The notes beneath the pieces are model-generated. The model saw only the letters and a program-made list of their open reading frames with translations, searched no databases and was not told where the DNA came from. The position numbers and the translations under genes were made by a program. Of a DNA stretch of 64,000 nt, positions 34,801-44,300 are shown in pieces. Source of the stretch: Istiophorus platypterus. Lineage: Eukaryota > Chordata > Actinopteri > Istiophoriformes > Istiophoridae. The stretch covers positions 20,654,604 through 20,718,603 of the forward strand of contig CM029128.1 of NCBI GenBank assembly GCA_016859345.1, read 5' to 3'. The stretch's first letter is position 1; every line of letters starts with the position of its first letter.

Positions 34801-35500
34801 CTTGCGTTTTCAAAATAAAAACACGCAGGTTTCATTTTCCGAGCGTGAAATTTCTATTCTCCATCGCATGAAGAACCCTTGTTACATTTGTTCGACAGCT
34901 GAAGACGTTATTGAACGGGAAACACAATATAGAAATATAAAAATAAAACATAATCATTTAATACAGACATGTGGCGGAATTTATTCCTATTTAATCAATC
35001 CATTTCTAAATAATCGTTAAATAATACAACAAATTATTTAACTGCTTGACTTTTGAGTGTAAAAGTTAATCCTTGATCATGTACTTATTTTTCTACACAT
35101 CATGGCCTTCCTGAACGGAAGGAGTTTGAGGCATAAGTTTTATTTTGAAACTACGTTCAGGAGACCGTGTCCCTAAATCTTTCTCCCTTGGTGGACTTTC
35201 TAGTCTAAACTGAAACGGATCCCACAACATTGGCCCAAATAATCACCTTTTAGTGGATTTGTTTTTCGTTTTAATTGTTGAGTGTTTGCCGAAGCCAACA
35301 TCGCCTGAAACAGTTCCTACACATTGAAATTATGGATGAAATTGAGGGATGCGTGTTTATTTTGTGTTTGTGTTGCTACAGTTGTAATTTAACATGTCTT
35401 GTCGTCTTACATGTTGCCTCTTTGCTAAGTTAAATCGTTTTCGGTCATTTCCCTTTTCACTTTTTATTTAAATTTCTTGGTTTTCATTCTTTAAAAAAGA
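34801..35500. other. Intergenic, between divergent wdr7 and taf1c
   Basis: AT-rich; no gene or recognised repeat. It separates two promoters that fire in opposite directions. Confidence 0.6.
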
Positions 35501-35878
35501 CCGGAAGCGTTTTTGTTGTTGTTGCCGGCAGCTCACGCCGTCGAGCTTGACTGTCGCTTACTGGTGGCCAGTTCTACACGTGTTCGGCGACACGCAGAGG
35601 ATAGGACACGTTTTTACCCAAAGCTTTGTGTCTTTCGGAATAATTTCTTCCACTGGATGTGTCCCGCTTGTAGCTTGAGTTGCTGGAAGCGTGTCACGAT
35701 GATTAGAAGAGGAGAAGTGCGTTTATTTGTGCAAGCTAACGGCGGTGGGCTGGTGAGCTAACGTTAGCCGAGCCGGGGAACAACATGTTCAGACTCGTTC
35801 CCGGACACGCGGAGATCGAGGGAACCGCGACACAAACACCACTAGCAAACCTACTGTGATTTGTAAATAAAGAAGAAA
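35495..35878 (+). promoter_or_regulatory. taf1c: taf1c promoter and 5' UTR with upstream ORFs
   Basis: An ETS-type ACCGGAAGCG at about 35,500 and rising CpG content mark the likely start region. If transcription starts near there, the leader has uORFs: ATG at 35,657 (35 codons, stop 35,759-35,761, with a second in-frame ATG at 35,699) and ATG at 35,785 (24 codons, TGA 35,857-35,859). An in-frame TAA at 35,864-35,866 precedes the main start. Confidence 0.5.
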
Positions 35879-35995
35879 ATGGATTACGAGTTCCCACAGC
35901 AGCTCTTTCCCTCGTTTTATAACTGTGGACCGCCGGACTCTGTCCTGGGGCATTGCGCCGGAACCTGGGGCAGCTACGACCGGGTCAGACCTCAG
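35879..35995 (+). CDS. taf1c: taf1c coding exon 1 (start)
   Basis: Encodes residues 1-39 (MDYEFPQQLFPSFYNCGPPD at the start), phase 0, donor CAG|GTGGGT. The N-terminus is poorly conserved, so the start rests on Kozak context (AAAATGG) and the upstream stop. Confidence 0.85.
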
Positions 35996-38900
35996 GTGGG
36001 TCGGCGGCTAGCTTAACAGCGTCTCCCCGATCAGTGCATAAACAGGAACCAGGCTAACCCCCCGTAGCGGATTTATAGAGCCATTAATGTTCACGGTAAA
36101 GTTAGATCACGACCGGCTGTGTTTCGATAAAGGTCCAGGCCAATGCTGTAAAAGCCTACAAGTAACGGTTAGAAAAGAGGTGTCGTTTTAATTTTCAACG
36201 GAGATTAAAGCTCCACGTGTCACTGCCTTTACAAACACTGAAGTCGAGAAGAAAAAACACAAAAACAAAGATAGTTTAGCGAGGACACAGCAATTGCAAC
36301 AAACAAAAGTTCAAATTAAGCTGAACGATCACTTTGAATGGAAGGAGAAAACCCCGGACTTAAAGCCTCCACCTTGTAAAGGCAGAAATCATCAGGAGGC
36401 GTTAACTGGCTCATTTTGAAGTCTGGTGTTTGCTTTGCGCCCTCTTGTTACCTGGATGAATCCAGAGACTCGTGTGTCATGGCTCCCCTTTGAAGAAAAG
36501 TTAATATAACCACATAATCCACCGAATGTGATCCATTACAACATGCCTCATTATATAGTGAGACAGTACTTTGGGCCATTATATCATATCCTTTCACTGC
36601 ATGACATAAAGTCCAGTGAGTAGCTAAAGTTTGCAATAAACTCTTCTGTCACTCTCCAGTTTTCCATAATTTTCCGCTTTTGATATAAGGGAAGCCAATT
36701 TGTTTTCCTCAGTGGGTGACAAAGATGATCATACTCTCCAAGACACTGTAAGAGCAACAAGGTCCTAATGAAGTCCAAGATTTTCAAAGGTCCTAAAACC
36801 TCATAGGTTTTTCTTTTATAGTTTGTTTGATCAAGTTTTCTCAAGGGACACTGACTTGCTCTTCTCCTGCCAGTTTTCATGTATTTGCCTGCCTGCTTGT
36901 GTGTAATGATATAGCATAAACTGCTGTACTACACTTTGCCTTGTGACTATCATGGTGCTCCCCCTTCCTTATATTAACAGTAAAAAATGAATTCCCTCAA
37001 AAAAAATCAAGCAGAATAGAAATAAACTAAATCAGATAAAACCAAGTTTATCACGGGACATAAAATTGTGTTGAAATTTCAGGAAGCCCATTTCTGCAGG
37101 GAAAAGAAACAGTTGAATGAAAAAGTAATATGCCACAAAAACTAAAAATACTACAGATGAGCTGATATGTGATATTGTAAGTTAGAATTCCAAGGACTCT
37201 CTCAGTGAAAATGAGGTTTCTAAATCAAACCTGTGAAATACAAATTTTGGCTTACCACTATCATTATTGTTTGTTTGTTTGTTTGTTTGTTTTAATAAAA
37301 GAAATTCAATAATAAAGAAACAGGCTTTTGTAGACCTAAATGCAGTTCACAGTGTTAGTTTGTCTGTTCACTGTTTCAGTGTTAAGGTCTGGAACCTCCC
37401 GTTGGAGTGACATCATTATTCGATGCAATGGATCAGTTAGTCCATCAACACAAAATATTACTGATTATTTTGATTAATGCATCATATATTAATTTTGTGA
37501 GAAAATTATCTGATTTTAAGCTTATTCACTGTGGGGATCTGTGTCTTCTCTTGGTCGTGAACATAATCTTTTTGTTTTATGCTTATTTTTTTGTTGGACA
37601 GGATCAGCAGTTTGAACATGTCGTCTGTTCTGTGTCTGTATTTCAGGGTGGCTCTGGTCCTCCCTTCAACTGGACATTTACATCCAGACATCAGGTCAGA
37701 GGGGAGACCTGGCGTCTCACCGAACCCATACCGATTCCCCTCCTGTCTCCTAAAAACTGTGAGTCCCTGACAACCATGTTTTTATCAATCAGGCCTCAGA
37801 CAACAATCCCTGTTCTCCCTGAAGGGCAGATAGAGAGCTGTGAAGTAGGAGTGAGGCTCCAACCTTAGCACCTGACATGTGTAGTACTTAGTTAAACAGT
37901 GGCTGACATGTCGGAGGAGCAGTTTTTTCATCTGATAATGTCACAGTTTTGGAATCCAAAAACTGAATGCAGTGAAGGGCATTTGTTGTCTTGTTTAATA
38001 CACCTTTCTATCTGTCCTCTTTGTTTGTTTTTAACTTTATTATATTACCATAATTTTATATATGTTTTATACAAGTGTATATATAAAAGTATTCATAAAC
38101 CTTTTTTCCAGTTTGGCTCTGGCCTTCAGAGCCTCCAGATCCACTGGACTTCAGAGAACATGTGAGTACAACAAACATGACGATTTCAATCACATTTAAG
38201 AGATATGTACAATAAACCTCTTAATGTCCTCTGTGGTATTTTATGTCTGTGATTTGTATGTTGTTGTCATTATGTTTGGATCTGTGGTGTAAATAAAAGA
38301 CCAATCTCCTCCCTGGGACAGTAAAGTTTATTTGTTGCATAGGTTTTACACACAGTTGCACAGATGAATGGAGTTTGATCTCAGCGTAAACAGTGGGCAG
38401 TTTGACATTCATGCACATTGTGGCTCATCACCTAATGAAAGGGACAAATAGTCGTCCAAACCAATTAGATCAGATTCCTAGTTAAAAAAATCTTTTGTTT
38501 ATTTTTTTCAATTTTTGTGAGGTTTGTAAACGTTTTTGTATTTAGATGCAGAACTTCTTCATGGATCACTGCCAGGATGCCTTCGGGTGCATGGGTGAAA
38601 TTCTGGCTGAAAACTTCAACTTTAAACAGGGAGTGAAAGAGGTGAGACTCACAACTCACAACAGACTCTATGACAAGACAGTTTGTTAATCTATTTATAT
38701 GAATGTTTGTTTATTAATTAACAACTCACACACATTGATTTGGCTTAGAGTTATAATCCAATAGACTAATAGAGAAAAAGAGGAAACTGGTATTCAGCTA
38801 TTTGACAGCCCTCTGATCTCTAGTTGTTCTGTTGCATTTCTGTGTCTAGGATATGTATGAAAATATATATATGTATAAATATCTATATATATATATAGAT

Positions 38901-41275
38901 ATATATATAGATATATATATATATAAACACACACTCATGTATGGATTCAAGTTTTAAGCAGTTTCCCTTATCAGTCAACCAACATGATTGGTCAGTAAAG
39001 CTTATTAAGTATAAAGGATCATTGTTGTAGTACACTAAGTATAGCAGGCATATGAATGATAAGAAAACAAAATGCAATTAAAATATTCCCATTATAAGTG
39101 GGACTCCAAATGAACTGATCATTGATAGATTTTAAATGTCTTCCAGTAACTTTTTTAAATTAGAAAAGTTACTTTTTGGGCCTTTTTACACCTATTTTTT
39201 AAAGCTGCAGAGAGGAAAGACAGGACATGATTTATCTCGGTTACTTTAACTGAGATTAATAAAATATTGTTTTTCATGTCATAGGAGACAGTGTGTGTGT
39301 TTGTGTGTGTGTTTTGCAGAGATATCGAAAGGATTCAATCCACATGTGGAAGGTGAAAAGCTTCCTTGATTTGCTGAAGTTTAAAATGTGAGTGGTCCTG
39401 ACTGAATGGTGCAAAAGGGAGTGTGGAAAGATCTGAATTAACATTTCTTGTTGTCTGATTGATGTTTCTTTTTCCATCTTGTTGCATTTTTTTCACCCAG
39501 ATGTCAGCAGTCATATTCCTCCAGATCGCTGAACGCATATAGCAGTCTGCTGTCGGACGTGGTGCCTTCCATCCCAACTGAGCTGTTGGGTTCTCTGCTG
39601 TACGAGGAGCTGATGGAGCAGAGAGACCGTCTGCTCTTCTCTGAAGGAGCCACAGGAGGCGCTCTGGCCTTCATCCCCTTCTCACAGAGCAGCAGTGGCT
39701 CTCAGCATGGCTGCCTCCTCTACCCAGGAAACCAGGGCCTGGACCGCCTCAGTATCCTGCAAACCAGATTCAATATCGGATTTTAAAGACAAAGATTAAA
39801 AACCCAGCTTGTCTGTTTTAATCCTCCAAGATTCTTTGGGTAAGGTTTTCCTGTTAGTTCTAGTTCTTAACACAGTACCATAGACTTCCACAAGGTGGAG
39901 CTGCAGCACCACAGAGGAAGTTCTTCCATTCTGAAAACCAGCAGCAGCTACCCAGTCAGCTTCCAGCTGAAAGGTCCTATCAGGCAGATCAGCTCCACCT
40001 CCCTGTTGGATAACTGTAAGAATGAGGAAAATATCTCAAACATCATCGGGAAGTGAATGTGGTTTCATACTTTCCCCCAGGCAGTGCAGACATCTCATCG
40101 TGTTTGTTTGTTGGCTGCAGGTTGTGTTGCTGTGAGGTCAGATCACATGTGTGGAGTTTGGAGGTTCAGCGAAAGAGAGGAACCTCGTCTGCTGCAGGTC
40201 GTCAACACCAGAGAGGTCGCAACATGCATTAGTGTTAGGTTAGTGATCATGAAAGGGGAGCAAGGAAAGTTCTAGAAATCTTTTCACCTGAGGAAAAGGT
40301 GTTTAGAGTAACATCTTCTGTGCTGTGTGTTTTCAGTCCTCATATTTTAGGTGAAGTTCTGGTGGCAAGTGAGAGCGGAGCAGCAAACCTGTGGATTGTC
40401 GGCAAAGGGTGAGGACAGAAGGGCTTAAATGTCTTCACCTACAAATACACATTTTATCTGTTGAAAGTCATGTTATAAGTCAAGCCAACTTTAACATGAT
40501 GCTCTGCCCTGTCAGGATGCAGAAAGTTCGGGAGGAGGAGAGCAACCTTTACTTCAACGCGAAGTCGTCATGGCGATGGTGCGACTTCTCTGCCCACCCG
40601 AGGGTGATGCTGTATGCAGACAGGACGGGGGTGGAGCTCACAGACATCAGGGTGAGACAAGAGGCTGTGGGTAATATGGTTGTTGTCTATGTATTTTTCA
40701 GTTTCAGTTTGGACAGGAACTGATGTTTATTTTTGTTTTTCTTTTCTAAATTCATGAGAAACTGAATCATACATGGGAGTCATCCTTGAGGTTTGAACTT
40801 TGAAAAGCAGCTTCAGGGCTATATCTGTCAATGCTTTTTAAATATTATTTTAAAATATACCAAAAGTATGCTCAATTCTTTCCATCCCTTAAGTTTTTAT
40901 GCTTTTGGTTATAGCTACTCTTAGTTGGTGTGATGCCCTTTATGAAATAAGCTGCTCTGCTTTTGATTGGAACCAAGAAGAGAAAACATGAACCATGTTT
41001 TTAGTTTCCTTTTTTGGCTTCCAGATAGCTTAAGAAGGATATTCACAGCATGAATTCATAGCATTTATTAAGTAATATTATGGTATATTTGACTAACTAG
41101 GCATATTTTTGGATGTGGTAGCATAATTTCAAAAAACAAATTACTAACAAATCCATCTCCCAGCTGTGATCTGTTCAGAAGTGATCTTTTGGTCTGTTTA
41201 AGAGAGAGAGTGTTTTGGGTTTTTTTTTTCTCAAAATCATCTGGTGACCATGTTAATGTGTGTGTGTGTGTGTGT

Positions 41276-41312
<37 letters not shown>

Positions 41313-44300
41313 CGTGCGTGCGTGCAAGTGTAGGAATTTTCTGTGAAACGTCCATCTAAAGCAGTCAGTTGCAAACTGTAGTGCTTGCTTCCTACTTTGT
41401 ACTTTGGATCTTCATTAAAGTCAATTAAAATATTAGTGACATAATAATCCCACAGTAATACCCCAATAATTTTGTTGTATAAGATGGTTCTTTTTTCAAG
41501 CTGTTTCTACCAGTCAGTCATTATTCATCAGTTGTGGAGTCTTTTTGATACCACAGACCATGAATATACACATTAGAGGCATTAAAGTGCAGCATCACCT
41601 GCTGTTAGTCACCATAATTGGATTTTCCCCACATGGGTCTGTGGCAGTTGCCAAAACTGTCCAATCAGTGAGTTAACTGTCTGTCTACATGACTCCATGT
41701 TTGCTCCTTATGGTTTAGATGTAAAACATCAGTCTGAACCTGAACTTGACCAGATGTAAAAGGAAGCATTGTATGTTTTCAGCTGATGTGAACCAAATTA
41801 ACTGAAGTAAGGGGCGTAAAGGCGTCTGTAAGACACACCACTGACCTCTTTGCCAGTTCAAGAATTTGTCTAAAACCACACAGGCATACTACACTTATTC
41901 AGGGTCACACATGTAAATTGTTGTACAATGACCATGATTTAGGCCACAGGTCAAAACACTTGTCATAATCAAGTTTTAGTCTGCTCCTCCCGTTCTCCTG
42001 GAGCTTAAACCTGGAGCTTTTTGTTTCCTTTTGTTTTTACATTGGGGTAAATTCTGTATCTGTTGGAGTATTTAAGGCAATAAACTGACAACCAAACGTA
42101 CTGTAAAATCCTCTCCTCATCTTTTCTTCCTAACGTTTTTCTCCTTACTCCTTGCTCACACCTTTTCTGCCCCTCCAGGTGAGTCCTGCCAATGGTCACA
42201 CTCTGTTCCGTATCAGCAGCACCTCAGAGTGTCGGAGCGGAGAGAGACTCATCCTGTCCAGATATCTGGGAGACGTCCACTCCTTCCACCACCTCATAAC
42301 CACTCAGGTACACTAATGTTAAGACAAAATTACACACAAATACGTAAGATGTTCAGATTTTGTTCAACCAACAGTTTAAACTTTATTTTGAATTGAAGTG
42401 GAGATCCAGACGTTATCAAATATACCAAATAACGTCACACAACTTTCTCCAAATAGGTTTCCTGAAACTGACATGATAAGATCAGCTGATGTTACCGTTT
42501 CAGTAGGGAAGACTCACCACTCTGGTCTGTGGAACTAAAACCCAGTCCTGCTCCTGATCTTTGCATGGAGCTTATTTCGCACTAGAAAGGATCTGCAGTG
42601 CCCCTTTAGCCCTTGTCAAACAACAGATCCTGTTATATTGCCATAAGAAAACCTGTCATTATGCTGACTTTGCTTATTTACACTGAACCAAACTAGGCTT
42701 GCGTGAAGCCACCCCTTGTGTGCTTTCAGATTGCTGCTTGTGTTTGTCATTTTAACACTGGCACACAAGAAACCTGAGGTATTGTTGAACCATCATCCGG
42801 CCAAATAACATGTCCAACTTTCTCTGTCTGTCAGTACTCGGCCTATATCATGGATGAGCGTTTCCCCTGCATGCCAATGCTCAAGTGGGATCACATGATG
42901 CAGTCCCCACCCATGTTTTGTCATGTCCTTCCTGGCTCTGCCTCAACTGGCTCAATAGTGGGCGGGGCTAGAACCACTAAGGTCCTGTTGGGCTCCCACC
43001 ATTCTCAGGAAATGACCCTGCTGCAGTACTCAGGTCAGTCAAGGGGGGTGTATTATGAGCTTAAGACGAATAGAATATGTGATTGTGCAGCTCATATTTA
43101 ATTAATTTCGAGTCAATTAAATTCTGAATTTACTTCGTTAGAGTGTTACGTTTCCTGATTGTTAGTGTATTGGTCCAATTGTAATCTGAAGAATATCCAT
43201 GGTTTGTACCAAACATCTGTTTAATACTCCAACTGTGTGACTGTGTGATCAGGTGGCAGAGCAGAGGCCTGTTTTAGTCAAGGTCCTGCTCAGGCTCTCC
43301 TCAGACCCAGAGACAGTCTAAAACACCTTCCTGTCCAGATTCCTCACCGTCTGGACACCGCAACCAAAAGACTGTCCTCACCTGCTGCAGGTATGGATAG
43401 ACGAGGCGGCACAGTATGAACGCATGTGTTCCTGTGTCTGACTATTGGAGTACTAGACCTTTAGAGTGTTGAAAACAGTGATTCAACCCGGAAGTTTAAT
43501 GGACTTGACAGAGCACGGGGATTATACAGTATTAATTAAAGAGGAGTTGGGAACAAGATAACAGATGTGCTCTCTTCTGCTTCTTTAGAAGTTTTCACCT
43601 CAAAATCTGGTTCAGTTTTCCATTGACGTACTAGAATGAGCCCTACAGCTGTGGGTGCGTCAGATTCACAATGTGACCTGATGAGGAAATCTGTTACATT
43701 TGCAGAGGCAAATTTCAGAGGGAAATTGTAGTGCGTCATCAACTTCTCCTTTTTCTGTAACAAATAGGTTAAAGAGGATCTATAAGCAAGTGAAAGTAAA
43801 GGTGCTTCTAATCTCAAGGATATCCATTACATTTCCATACTAAACTTTTAACAAACTCTTCTGCTGAAGATCCGTAAGATTTGCTTGTGAAGCCGTGAGA
43901 ACGAGATATCAACCAAGAAGAAATTTTACAGTTGAAACATGTTGGTACTCTGTTTAACTAACTACTGAGAGACTGTTTCCAAATGATCTCAAACATACTT
44001 TTAGTATTTCTACTCTGACTTTTTTTGTTACTTATCCATCGATATATACATCAATACTGATACATCTGTGGCAAGATAGCATTGGCTACCTGATTGAGCA
44101 GTCTGGCTCCACTGTCTGTGCATTTACCGGTTGAGCATTGGAGTATTCCCATTAGCCATTGCTCTTTCAAAATTAATTGGCTCAAACAGATTCTATTGCA
44201 TCATCAGCTGGTGTTTAAAGGCTGTGTTGCCAATGTAGCACGTTTGTCAATAGATTTGCCAACTTTTCAGTCTCTTTTAGTGACTTTTTTTGTTGTTTTT

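Noticed and set aside
35513..35761. 82-codon frame with a TTG start upstream of taf1c
   Set aside because: TTG is an unlikely start in a vertebrate. Only the ATG-initiated part (35,657-35,761) is kept, as a possible uORF.
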